Assembly: GCA_036346355.1 (NCBI GenBank)
Contig: CM070572.1
Span: forward strand, 10,981,001-11,045,000
Length of the DNA: 64,000 nt
From: Rhipidocladum racemiflorum
Lineage: Eukaryota > Streptophyta > Magnoliopsida > Poales > Poaceae
Direction: 5' to 3'
In this document: piece by piece, positions 33,517 through 44,753 of the stretch
Layout: every line of letters starts with the position of its first letter
How positions within the stretch are numbered: the first letter of the stretch is position 1
Notes under the pieces: generated by a model
What the model was told of the DNA's origin: nothing
Seen by the model: the letters and a program-made list of their open reading frames with translations, nothing else
Databases searched by the model: none
Position numbers and translations under genes: made by a program

Positions 33517-34864
33517 TGGTCTCGCTCGAGCTCTGTAAAAACTTGAACTGAGCTCAAACGAGCTTGAGTTGGGTCCAAGCCTGGACTCAGGCTTTAGCTC
33601 GGCTCGGTCTAAGCTTGAGTAGTCTTGAGTAAGGTTTCAAATCTCGTTTTGGGATGAATCTCGAAGGCGGCCAAAATCCGAAATCTCTGCGAGATTCAGA
33701 AATTTCGGACAAAATTTGAATGAAATACAAAAACCAAATTTCAAATCCGGTTTTCTTTTTCAGTCGAGATATCCGAGATCTCAGTCAAAATCATCGAGAT
33801 CTCGGTCCACATTGAACCGACCAAAAAATGGTCCAAAACACATCAAAAAAATTTAAAAAATTTTTGGATGGTATTAACACATCACTAATGTTCCCATAAA
33901 TTTTTTAGATAATGATCAAGCATGAGGAATTTTTGAAAAATCTAACAGTGTCATTGTCCTGACAAATGGCAGATCGGCAAATTTCAACTGAATAGAAAAT
34001 GGTGCAAACCATGTTAGAAACTTTTAAAAAAATTTGTGGATGGTCCTTACACATTCATAATATTCTCATAAAATTTTCATATGATGATCAATCTTTAGGA
34101 ATTTTCAAAAAATCAAATAGTGCTACTAAAGACGGACTGACAAATTACACTTGAATGAAAAATAGTTCAAACCACTTTAGAAAATTTTTAAATTTTTTTT
34201 GAATGGTCCTAACACATCCATAATATTCCCATAAAATTTTTAGATGATGATAAATCTTGAGAAATTTTAAAAAATTCGGACAGTGCTACTTAAAACTAAC
34301 CGATAAATTGTACCGACCAAAAAATGGGCAAAAACATGTCTAAATTTTTTGCGGATGATATTGAACCTAAATCTAATCAAATACAATTATCAAAAATTAA
34401 AATCTGGCAAAAAAACCACCAAATCTCACCTGAAATCGTCGAGATCTCGTCGAAAAATCCGAATACTGTAGCAATTTGAATTTTTCAAAATTTTTAATTT
34501 CGTCAGGATTTTGAAACTCATCCCTGGCCAAAATCTGATATCTCGCCGAGATTTCGCCGGGATTTTGACCCTTGGTCTTGAGCTCGGCTCGAGTAAGCTC
34601 AGTAAGAATAAACAATTCAATATGTACTATAATTCAACAATAAAAAAATGCTTAAGCTCAAGTAAGATCGACAAGAGTTAACATATAGTAATATTTAACA
34701 GGTGATTCATAAATTTATCAAACTCGTGAGCTATTTGAGCTCGGCTCGGTGAGGCTTGCGAGTTCGGGATCAAGCTCGAGTTCATCTCAAACCGAGCTCA
34801 AATCAAGCCTAGAGCGAGTCGAGCTCTAGCAGGTCGCGAACCTCAACCTTTTTTTATAGCCCTA
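33517..34864. mobile_element. hAT element fragment (TAGGGCTRTAAA family), interrupted
   Basis: The right end ...TTTTTTTATAGCCCTA (34864) and CGAGC/GCTCG-rich DNA match the element ends at 18915 and 63653 in reverse orientation. The left terminus could not be found, so the start is approximate. Another hAT (33630-34574) is inserted inside it. Confidence 0.65.
33630..34574. mobile_element. hAT element (CAAGG family, copy 3), nested
   Basis: Left end TAAGGTTTCAAATCTCG (first base mutated from C) and right end, inward, CAAGGGTCAAAATCCCGG. The 8-bp duplication GTCTTGAG is perfect (33622-33629 and 34575-34582). It is inserted in the CGAGC-rich hAT fragment. The interior repeats about 120-bp blocks with TCCTAACACATCCATAATA and CCCATAAAATTT. 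No coding. Confidence 0.9.
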
Positions 34865-35213
34865 CTAGCCAGTGGAGGAGAAAAGAAATCTGGAACTGGA
34901 TGGACCAATCCACAAGATGCATGTGGATCCATGGAGCAGCAAACTAACGTGCTAATGCATTATCATCATGTATGAGCATTTACAAATACAAATTGAATAA
35001 TTTATCAAATAAAAGACACAACATTTGCTTCATCGCTTGGATGATCATCTTGTTACACCGTGTCTGGTATTTGCATTCCATCTTTCAACTAGGGTAGAGG
35101 TGGTGCATAACACAAAACGAGCACTATATATAGCAAACAATTGTTCAAATCATGGGCGAATTTGGAAGGGTGATGGGGGTGCAGTTGCACCCCCAATTTT
35201 TTTCTTGCATCGC

Positions 35214-38200
35214 TAGAGGTGGGCGTTGTGACATGCCGGTTGGCCTGGCACGAGCCCGTCATGCTTCGGGCCTGAACCGTGCCAGGCCCGTTGTGTCCAC
35301 CTTGCCAGGCTAGCCCAGCTCGCCCTCATTGAGCCCAGGAATAGCCCATTACACTTCGTGTCTATTTTGTACCGTGCCGGTCCAGGCCCGGCCCATTTGC
35401 ACTATTGCGATGAGAGGAAAGGACCTAGAGATGCACGGAGCTGAGGCAATAGACACAAATATTGGGAAAAAATGAAGTAAATTTTATTCAATCTTGAACA
35501 TGTACAGAATTACTATTTTGTTAAAAACCTTACAACCCGATGTGAGATACCTTTGATAAGGAAAAGAGTACAGTAACTATGTATATATACATAGACTACT
35601 CAAGGTCAAGATTATCAAAGTCAACTACCATGTTCATGGTCTCTGAATCCTCGGGCCGATGTTGTGTCTTGTCATGTGCACGCTTCCAGTCTTTGAGGCA
35701 TATAATTTCCTCAACCATCTCAGATCTGAGAGACGACCTTCTTGGCTCAAGTATCCCCCCCACTAAACTGAAAGTTGATTCTAACGAGACAGTGGACATC
35801 AGAACCGTAAGTACGCCTTGTGCAAAATGGGATAGCGCGGGGTAAATACGTTGGTTATTCTTCCACCACAAGAGTAAGTTGTGTTGATTTTCCTCGTCCA
35901 TGTCAAACTCGGTCTCCATGAAAGGCATGTCAAAGAAGTGGTTGACCTCTACTCTTGGATTCCATGGTGACCTACTCAGCGATTGGGAAGATGAGCAAGA
36001 CGATTTGCCTTTCAACTTCTTCCATATGCTTGAAGCAATCGAACTGCCTTGTGTTTGTTGTGTTGTTGAGGTAGATCTTCTTGTTTCACTTTTGATGTCG
36101 AACTTTTCATAATATCTTTCAAAAACTCTACAAAACTCGTTATAAATATGAGAATAGGCCTCGAAGAAATAAAGATCAAATGGCTCACCTATTCCCTCGA
36201 AGGCACCCTACAAGTCAGATAATTTTCTCTGAGGATCCAAAATAGTAGCAAAACAGTATAGATGTGGAATATCTTAAAAATATTTAAATTTTTTTTGCTC
36301 CATTCATTCTATAATGGGCTGTAAAATATAATTATCTCTATTTTCTTTAAAAGCATTAGCAATAGTCCAAAACTACTCAATAACTAAGGAAGTAGTTGGG
36401 TAATACACACCGGATAAATTTGTAATTGCATTGTAAAAAATTTCTAAAAAATAATGAAAATGATGAGCAATTTTACAATCCACTTCAGTAACCAACTACT
36501 AACCATTATTGCAGTTGACGAAGATAGTGACAATATGCTTGTAGTCCTTGCGCTGCTCCAGCATAGTATATGTCAAGTTCCATCTAACCTTCATATCAAA
36601 GTTGAATTTTCTTGGTTCCTTATTGTTGGCCCTACAATACTTCAAGAACTGGGCAAACCTTACAATCGAACCTGTAACAATATCGATAGCGTTACGTACA
36701 CTATCTAAACTAGGTTTTATTACAAGCAAACCTGTCTACACCATGAGATTAATAATGTGGCATACGCACCTCTAGTGGAGTATAAACCTCCGATATAAGT
36801 CTCCAGGTGCAGTGAGAGATGCTCCATAGACGTCGTGTTAGCTGATTCATTGTCAAGAGTGATGAAAATAATTCTACTTTCTATTTTAAAGTCAGTAATA
36901 ACCTCAAGTACAAGGTTAGTGATAGCCTATCCGGTGTGTGACTTGAAGATTGGTCTGCTCTTTGATGGGAGGAAGTCCATATATCTGATGTAAAGGTAAA
37001 GAAAAAACTAGCTATCATGAAGGTTTGTTTCAACATTTTTAGTTTATTTGTAAATATTTTATAAATATCACATGTAATTGTTCTTCTACTAATATGTTGG
37101 TATTGTGGGCAAAAATCACTTTGCACCATTCTTTCAAAAATAGAGATCCCACCCATTCTAAGTGGAAGATCCTCCATAATTATTTAACGTTCAATTTCGT
37201 CTCTAGCTACATCAATGTTGTATACCCATGTACTTACTGAACCATCGGTGTTGAAGTTGAGCTCCACTGGATGCCGTCGCCCGACCTCCGTTCGGCTGAT
37301 ATCTTCTTCAAGCATGTCTTCGCGCGTCTCTTTAGATGACTTGTTCCACCATATGTACATACAAATAATTTAGCTTGACAGTATTTGCAAATATCATACA
37401 GTACCTCACGTCTGTCCACAATTTATACGGTTATGTCCATATATTGCTAGCACCACGCCCGTCGACTGTCGGATATGGATGCCCATCCCGGCTACACCAA
37501 TGTAGTGGCATTCGAGCTTGGTGCGGATACTAACGCCCTTCCCAGATACATCGATGTAGTAACATTGGAGCTTGGTGCATCAGGAATGTACGAGGCATCC
37601 TCGATCCGTGCATACCATCTAGATGACTGTCATCCATGCCATAGTTTCCCATGTTGTGGGAGAGTTGGCGTGGATCGATCTCTTGATCCTGACGAGGGGG
37701 ACTTGGAGAACGAGGGTGTGCTCTCCTGCTATTGTTCTTGCCAAACATTTTGTTTCATGGAGGAAGAGCAAATAGAGAGTAAACAGAGCGAACGAATGAG
37801 AGAACGAGCGGGTGTGCTAAGCAAATGAGAGGGTGAGGGAGATGTGTTGAGTGTTGAACAAATGAGAGCCTTTGGGCAGATTTTATAGCGTATCTATTGA
37901 AAATTAATATCATACGCGGGATGAAATTTGAAATCAGCTTTATTTCTTTTCATATGTCATATCGATGTCCCTCTCTGTCATTCACCAAACGTTGCGAGAG
38001 AGCAAAATCTGAAAATCGTGTGGGATGGAATCAGCCAAGTGCTCCATTTTCCCTCTCTGGCTCTTTCCATTGAAAAACCTCGCGTGGGATGGAATCACAT
38101 CACTGCCTCTCCATTTCTTTTCACCGAAAAATCCATGTGCGACCCTCTTTTTCTCTCCCCCCTCTCTCCCGCTCTTTTTCCCTCACCTCTCTTTTCCTTG

Positions 38201-39222
38201 TTTTTTCCTGCCCTAGCCCTGGCTTTTCCCCTCTCTTTTTCTTCTCTCTCCCTCTCTCAATCGGACGGTCTCCCAATCCCCTCAACCTCTGCGCCTGGCC
38301 AACGACCCGGTCTCCCACTCCCAGTCTCCCTCACCTAGACACCTACTCACCCCCCTCGGTCCCTCCCCACAACCGGACGACCCAAATTCCCCAATCCCCA
38401 ACACGCCTTACCTCTCTCCCCATTCCTCACCTTGCCTCCATACCCAAATTCCCCACCGCGCTCGACCCCATGGCGAGTCGGCGGTGACTCCCTCCCCACC
38501 ACGCCTCCCTTCCCACTGCGCCTCACCTCCCTTCCCAACTCGCCTCCATCCCCACCGTGCCTCCCTCCCCACCTCATAGGGGCCATAGCAAGCGCACGGC
38601 CACGATGAGGAGGGGCCATGGCGGGCAGCCACCACGGTGTGAGGCGAGACAGCGGAGGGGCCAAGGCACGACCACGATGGGGTGGAGCGAAGGCACCAAG
38701 GCGAGGTCGTGAGGTGGTACGGTGGGTGGAACAGAGGCATGGCCACGGTAGAGAGGCCACGGCAGACAGTGGCACGGCTAGAGGCGAGGCGACTCGGTGG
38801 GAGGCGAGGTGGTGCTGGCTCGATGCGGCCACGGCAAGGTGGCGCGTAGCGGCACGGTGGGGGGAGCCGAGGTGGCGGGGCTTCAGCAGGTAGCGGTCTC
38901 TATGCGCGGTTGGCAGTGACGATAGGTAACCCCCCTCTCCTCTCCCCCGCACCCACCTCCCTACCGCGGGTCGTCGTGCCCCTGCTGCAGGTTCGTGATA
39001 GAGCCGCCGTGCCATGGCATTCTCCGTGCCCCTCTGTGCCGACGTGCCGTCACAAACCTGACCCAAATGACCGCGCCACCCATCGTGCCCCTTGCGGCCA
39101 CGTACTCTGATTTCGTGCTAGCACAAAGATAGCCCACCTCCGTCTTAGTGTTGGGCTTTGGGGCTGGCCAGACCCCGTGCCTCGGGCCGGCCAAAAAAGC
39201 CCGATCCGAGTGCCCACCTCTA
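35214..39222 (-). mobile_element. 4-kb hAT transposon with decayed transposase
   Basis: Inverted ends TAGAGGTGGGC (35214) and GCCCACCTCTA (ending 39222). Flanking 8-mers TGCATCGC (35206-35213) and TGCACCTC (39223-39230) agree at 6 of 8. Subterminal DNA at both ends is rich in GGCCCG/CGGGCC-type motifs. A minus-strand transposase relic occupies 35596-37748. The long GC-rich stretch 38100-39050 upstream of it is the probable promoter/leader and contains only compositional open frames. Confidence 0.82.
35596..37748 (-). pseudogene. hAT transposase relic (BED zinc finger, RICESLEEPER-like)
   Basis: Fragments in order along the minus strand: an N-terminal piece (37530-37748); a BED-finger piece with CKYCQAKLF and GGTSHLKRRAKTC (37234-37419); a piece with RRTITCDIYKIF and FTSDIWTS (36881-37177); a central piece with FDMKVRWNLTYTMLEQRKDY (36499-36729); and the C-terminal dimerisation region with LLWWKNNQRIYPALSHFAQ and EEIICLKDWKRAHD (35596-36015). 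Frameshifts and stops separate the pieces, so no full protein can be read. The order and spacing fit a single ancestral transposase of about 650-700 residues. Confidence 0.88.
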
Positions 39223-40060
39223 TGCACCTCCAATTTTTTTTGGCAAAAAATCAAGTATATGATAGGTATATTATTTATACATACATATACATTTGCACCC
39301 CTTAGTGTGTATAAACACATACATGTGCTAATCATGTATTTTTTTCCTAAAATATTTGTGATTTCGATTGTAGTCCAAACAAGATGTAATTTGCTACATT
39401 TGAACGTTCCCACTACGTACTTTGAACTTCAATTTTCGCACCATAGTTATTAATACCCATACATACCGGTCGGTATATACAGTTTCAACATCTAAACCAA
39501 TACGAAGTAGCCCTATGTACCGTATCGGCCTTAATACCTGTCAATACCGATCAATATCGGTCATGCCGTAGAATTGATAATCTAATCTATTAAACTATTG
39601 TTATACTTGATAGTAGTACTGTGTGTTTAAAGTAATATTATAAGTGAGCTTTAGTGTACATATATTAAATATGTGTACTTATAAATATATATCATTATAC
39701 TAAATCCAAAACGATATACTGGTATAGATCGATATCGAATTGTACCATTCTAAGAGTCAAACCGGTATGACCTCCGATACGGTATTACCGAGTTTGGTTC
39801 GCACCCCCTATGCTGAAATCCTATATCTGACATGTCGTCGCTGGAGGCGACCCCGAGTGCGACTGCATGGGACGTGGCTTCCAACGTTCTTGCCTGCCTG
39901 GCAGACAGGCTCTTCACGGCCAGAGACAACCTCTGTAACTCCACCAGTACGCGCGTCACGTACTCTCGTGTATCTCTGGGCTCTCCCATCTTTCAGTCAC
40001 ATACTTCGTATATTAAACTCCGGAGGAAAGCTCGCCAGAGAGCTCAGCCACGCGTCCCAC
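39223..40060. other. Intergenic, transposon-like but unclassified
   Basis: From about 39440 to 39800 variants of ATACCGRT and TACCGGT recur in both orientations, suggesting a decayed element, but no matched ends or target duplication were found. The open frames at 39740-40194 overlap one another and show no domain. Confidence 0.4.
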
Positions 40061-40064
40061 CCCT

Positions 40065-41640
40065 TCTCTCTCCTCTTTTTGCGAAAAAGCCCCTCCGATT
40101 CTTGAAATTACGGATAGGTCCTTCGCAATTTTTTGTGAGAGGGAAATTTTTTTCCCGATTCGCGTTTAGGTCACTCGTTCGCCATTTTACATAAAGAACC
40201 TCCCGTTAAATACGAATCGTAAACGAGCCCTTTTATAGTTTTTCAAAATAGCGAGCAGGTCCAAAATCATAACAAATAGGTCCGTGCGCTTTTCGTTCAG
40301 GTCCTTTCTCCATTTTGCCCGAAAAAAAAAAATTTGTGGTCCGTTTTTCCCTCCGGAGCATTGAAAAAATGTTTTCGTTTCTCCGTTTTGCCCGGGAAAA
40401 ATGTTTTTGTGATCCGTTTTCCCTCTAGAGCATAGAAAAAATGTTTTCGTTGGCCGTTTTTCCTATAAAAAACCGAAAAAATGTTTTTGTCGTCCGTTTT
40501 TCCTCCAGAGCATGGAAAAAATGTTTTCGTTTCTTCGTTTTACCCGGAAAAAATGTTTTTGTGGTCCGTTTTTCCTCCGGAGCATGGAAAAAATTTTTTC
40601 GTTTCTCCGTTTTTCCTAAAAAAAACGAAAAATTTTTCGGTTTTTCGTTTTCATTAGGAGCATGGAAAAAATGTTTTCGTTTCTATGTTTTACCCATTCT
40701 CTCTCCTCTTTTGTGAAAAAGCCCCTCAGGTTCTTGAAATTACGGATATGTCCTTTGCAATTTTTTGTGTGAGGGAAATTTTTTTCCCGGTTCGCGTTTA
40801 GGTCCCTCGTTCGCCGTTTTACATAAAGAACCTCCCGTTAAATACGAATCGTAAACGAGCCCTTTTATAGTTTTTCAAAATAGCGAACATGTCCAAAATC
40901 ATAACAAATAGGTCCGTGCGCTTTTCGTTCAGGTCCTTTCTCCATTTAGCCCGAAAAAAAAAATTTGTAGTCCGTTTTTCCCTCCGGAGCATTGAAAAAA
41001 TGTTTTCGTTTCTCCGTTTTGCCCGGAAAAAATGTTTTCGTGGTCCGTTTTCCCTCCAGAGCATAGAAAAAATGTTTTCGTTGGCCGTTTTTCCTATAAA
41101 AAACCGAAAAAATGTTTTTGTGGTCCGTTCTTCCTCGAGCATGGAAAAAATGTTTTCGTTTATTCGTTTTACCCGGAAAAAATGTTTTTGTGATCCGTTT
41201 TTCCTCCGGAGCATGGAAAAAATATTTTCGTTTCTCCGTTTTTCCTAAAAAAACGAAAAATGTTTTGGTGGTCCGTTTTCCTTCGGAGCATAGAAAAAAT
41301 GTTTTCGTTTCTCCATTTTACCAGGAAAAAATGTTTTTGTGGTCCATTTTTCCTCCGGAGCATGGAAAAAATGTTTTCGTTTCTCCATTTACCCTAAAAA
41401 AAACCGAAAAGTATTTTGGTGGTCCGTTTTTCCTTCGGAGCATGAAAAAAATGTTTTCGTTTCTCCGTTTTACCCGAAAAAATGTTTTTGTGGTCCGTTT
41501 TTCCTTCGGAGCATGGAAAAATGTTTTAAAGTGTTCTCGTGATCCGTTTTTTCTACGAAAACGTTTTTTCAGCTTTTTTTGTATTAAAAATATTTTTTTT
41601 CGTTCACGTGCGCAGCGTGCCGCCGCGCTCAATTTCCTAG
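40065..41640 (+). mobile_element. Helitron (family 2, copy 2) with internal tandem duplication
   Basis: The 3' end has a GC-rich palindromic stretch (GCAGCGTGCCGCCGCGC) then CTAG (41637-41640) before T, as in the copy at 10290-10758. The 5' region (CTCTCTCCTCTTTTTGCG... to CGTTCAGGTCCTTTCTCC) occurs twice, at about 40065-40320 and 40698-40950. The first copy lacks the hairpin end and runs straight into the second. Both are followed by the same minisatellite. No Rep/helicase coding. Confidence 0.75.
40340..41545. repeat. Minisatellite, about 70-75 bp unit, inside the Helitron
   Basis: Alternating blocks GGAGCATGGAAAAAATGTTTT, CGTTTCTCCGTTTTACCC and GGAAAAAATGTTTTTGTGG with TCCGTTTTTCCTCC recur more than ten times, interrupted at about 40690-40970 by the duplicated Helitron 5' region. 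It gives repetitive 65-205 codon open frames on both strands that I do not regard as genes. The copy at 10290 has only one or two units. Confidence 0.8.
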
Positions 41641-41890
41641 TAATATACATACCTGGGACGGATGCAGTATTAAAATATAGATGTACAGATGTATACACCA
41701 AATTTTTTAGCAAAATACATAGTATTTAGTAGGTATATTAGGTCTACATTACTATATACTAATAAGTGGACTGAAAATACGTGTTTCGACCTTGTAGTCT
41801 ATCTAACATGGCTCTGATCGCCCCGGGCCCCCGGCCCATTTTTCACTGGCTCACTGTGTGGCCCAGCCTAGTTTTTCACTGCTAGGTCCG
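41641..41890. other. Intergenic, no gene seen
   Basis: Short spacer with no recognised element; the right part is GC-rich (near 41820). Confidence 0.3.
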
Positions 41891-42392
41891 GCTCGGCTGT
41901 TTGGTAGGCTGCATCCAAAGAGAATTGCATCTACAGATGCAAAAGACACTTGTTTGGTTGGCTGCACGAGGGGTGGAGCCTGTCCCCCGAGATGCAATTG
42001 CATCTGCTGAGCCAGGCTGTGGGGAAACGTAGATTTTGGTCGCTTCCTATGGGCCTGGCTGGTAGGATGCAAGCTGGGGTGCATGCAAGGCATGGAGAGG
42101 CACATAAACAGTCAACCAAACACATTCTTCCTATTCTTCTCACAGCCTGACTCAACTCATGCACTCAACCAAACACCATCTCTTTGCATCTACACAACCT
42201 GGCTCTCACCAGCCTGGCTGACTCGTACGAGAGATGAGAAGGCAACCAAACAGCTTATGTATCCATTGCTGACTCAACTCATGCACTCAACCAAACAGCT
42301 TATGTGCCTCTCCATGCCTTATGTATCCATTCCTATTCTTCTCATACGAGAGATGAGAAGGCAACCAAACAGCTTATGTATCCATTGCTAGC
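41891..42392. repeat. MITE-derived cluster (GCTGTTTGGT / ACCAAACAGC)
   Basis: GGCTGTTTGGTAGGCTGCAT at the left and several CAACCAAACAGCTTATG at the right are inverted relatives, typical ends of grass MITEs. A segment with ACGAGAGATGAGAAGGCAACC through TATCCATTGCT is present twice, at about 42229 and 42349 (period about 120 bp). Element borders cannot be fixed. Confidence 0.5.
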
Positions 42393-42892
42393 TCTCTCCT
42401 GTCTTTCTTTGTCCAAATCACAAGCCCCTCTCATCTCTGGCGCAAAGGTGGCAAACCGGCATAGTGGCAGGCGGAGGCCGAGAGGCGGCAACGGGCACCG
42501 GCGCTCGACACCTCGGCGAAGGCGGCAAAGAGCGACAGGGTCCAGATTTGATCCGCCGCTGCCCCTTGGCCCTTGCGGCCGAACCGGTGGAGGCGGGCGA
42601 CAGCCGGTAGGGCAGCCGCCGCCACGACCACCTCCTCGCCCGACACCCTCCCGGCGGGCCTCATAACAATCTTACAGAAGGGATTTTGATTGCATATTTT
42701 GTTTGCGATAGTAAGACTATCACAAACCTATAACTACGATATGTAGTTATCACTTGGTGGCAGACTAGCTGTAAACTCCAAACAATTATTATGAAAATTC
42801 TAGCTAGTTCCATCACTGTCACATACCATATTCTTGCATGCATTGTGAGTTGCGACGTTCGGAAATCTAAACTGTGGGACACGCTGCTGCTC

Positions 42893-43195
42893 TCAGGGTT
42901 CGCGTGCTTGGCGGCGGACGGCCGCGTCGCGGAGGTCGGAGGCGAGGCGGAGTTCGCGAGTGGTGCGTGCGGTCGGCAACCCCATCGGGATGTACACGAA
43001 AGGGCTCAGCATGGTAGCCTCGACGACGAAGGCTCGAGGTACTTCGTCAGTGCTGACCCGGGAAAGTGCAGGAGCGGGCTGAAGCTGCGCGTCGACGTGC
43101 GTGCTCCAGTATCTAGTACGTCGTCGCCGCGGGTGGAGGACCGAGCTGCCGCTCTGGCTCCCGAGCCGTCGGCATTCGAGGAGTTGCATCGCTGA
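42893..43195 (+). pseudogene. Plastocyanin-like (phytocyanin) gene fragment, frameshifted
   Basis: Pieces of a phytocyanin domain lie in two plus-strand frames. One reads VAEVGGEAEFASGACG and later LDDEGSRYFVSADPGKC followed by RSGLKLRVDV. The other reads VGNPIGMYTKGLSMVA between them. Together they follow the order of an early-nodulin/uclacyanin-type cupredoxin, so single-base indels near 42975 and 43015 have broken it. The His/Cys/Met copper set is not complete. It ends at a stop at 43195. Upstream codons (42791-42890) do not look like the domain. Most likely a captured or decayed fragment. Confidence 0.5.
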
Positions 43196-43416
43196 TGTGT
43201 GTTATGTTGTCCTTTGTCTGCCCGTGGTGCTTCCCGTTCCTGGGTATACGAGCACTGATGATGTACTTGATTCGGGTCAGATTATGTGTAAATTGCCACG
43301 GTAGGTATATGGCTCTCTAGCCTATTTATGCCGGCCCGTTTCGTTTCGTGAATAAATGTAGTATTAACTTGCTATATCTCGTAGAAGACTGTCAGACGAT
43401 TCGTAACATATGTCAA

Positions 43417-43556
43417 GAGGTGTTTCTATGCTTTTCCTTCTAATACAAGTTGCACAAATCTTGAAACAAACGAAAGAGTAAGTAATCTTCATCTATCCTT
43501 CATTCATGCTTTAATATTTGTGCAATTTTAAAAAAAAAAGAGCATAAAAGCACCTC
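43417..43556. mobile_element. Small MITE, about 140 bp (partner at 29610)
   Basis: Ends AGAGGTGTTTCTATGC and GCATAAAAGCACCTCT are imperfect inverted repeats, and the interior is shared with 29610-29756. Target duplication is unclear. Confidence 0.6.
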
Positions 43557-43559
43557 TGT

Positions 43560-44753
43560 GTTTTTTGCCTTTTTTTTTTTCATTACCTTCGTATGGATGA
43601 TGTTTCGTGACACGCATGCATGCATGCAGCGAGTATTGTAAGACCGATGACAGAAAAGGTTGGTGAGCAACATAAGAGTAGAAAATTCTAATTGGCAATG
43701 GGTTATTGCATCCGCCTCGTCCCTGCATGCTGCAAGGGCTGACCCAGGCACATTAAAGTTGCAAGAAAATAACATCCCGAGTAAATGGCCAAACAAACAC
43801 TCTTACAACTGTGGACGGAAAATGAGATGATGGATGAGAAGCTCAAAGATGACAATGGCCAACACACTCGGTAGCCCTTGCCCCAAGGTGATGAAGGAAA
43901 ATATCATTATTCTGACATAATAATCCAGTCCTCACTCAGCCTAACCCTATCTAATTACAGCATCAGAGATTAGCACAGAACAACAGCGGGAAAAAAATGA
44001 ATAACTAGGAACAGCAAACTGAAGAAAACTACATAAAGTACCACACCAAGGCGCTAAATTTCCTGTGTTCTAGGCAGTGTGCACCTGCACGAATTTGAAG
44101 TAAACCTCATGTCAACAGAAATGCAGAAGGGAAAAAAAACTGGTCAAATTAATAAAATGAGTGAACTGAGTCTGGTGAATAGATGGGACCATCAGCCCGT
44201 TTAGAAGGGTTTCAAGAGAGGTAGGTGCATAGTAAAAACCTCGAGGGAAAATGGCTGGCGATGACAATGTATGATAGGTGATCCAAAAGAATGTACACAG
44301 CATGGTTAAGCACTGATGCTAGTCAAACTACTTGTAAGTTCACAATAACTCCATCTGTTAAAAATTAAGATAAGCTCAGATAGAAATTGCAGAATCTGAA
44401 AAGCCTGCATAAGGGTTCAGCACTAGAAATTTGAACTAAAACTTAAGAATTGCAAGAAATATTGGTCACACAACGCCTCAAACACATATTCGACCATGAT
44501 GGTTCAAATAGTCTGTCATGAAGTTATGAACGACACAGCATTAAGTTATGAATGACACAGCTGCACCAGAAGAATTAATTTTCAAATATATTACTCTAAG
44601 AGTTGGAACTAACCCTAAACCAAATATATAAGTAAACGGCCAATTTTCTTTACAGAGTAAATTTACCGAGTGACTAGCATCATCTATTGTAATAAACTGT
44701 TAGATTAAAAACACACCTGCAAAAGAAACTTGTATGCAACCTAATATCTGAAT
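43560..44753. other. 3' flank of the PHD-finger gene
   Basis: No separate gene. AT-rich DNA, probably including the 3' UTR of the PHD gene, which ends at 44754. Confidence 0.5.

Noticed and set aside
38347..39066. 239-codon minus-strand GC-rich open frame
   Set aside because: Lies in the GC-rich leader of the hAT transposon, low complexity, no domain, and overlaps open frames in other phases.
41112..41729. 205-codon plus-strand open frame
   Set aside because: The product simply reads the Helitron minisatellite (repeated FVVRFS-like phrases); both strands are open for the same reason.
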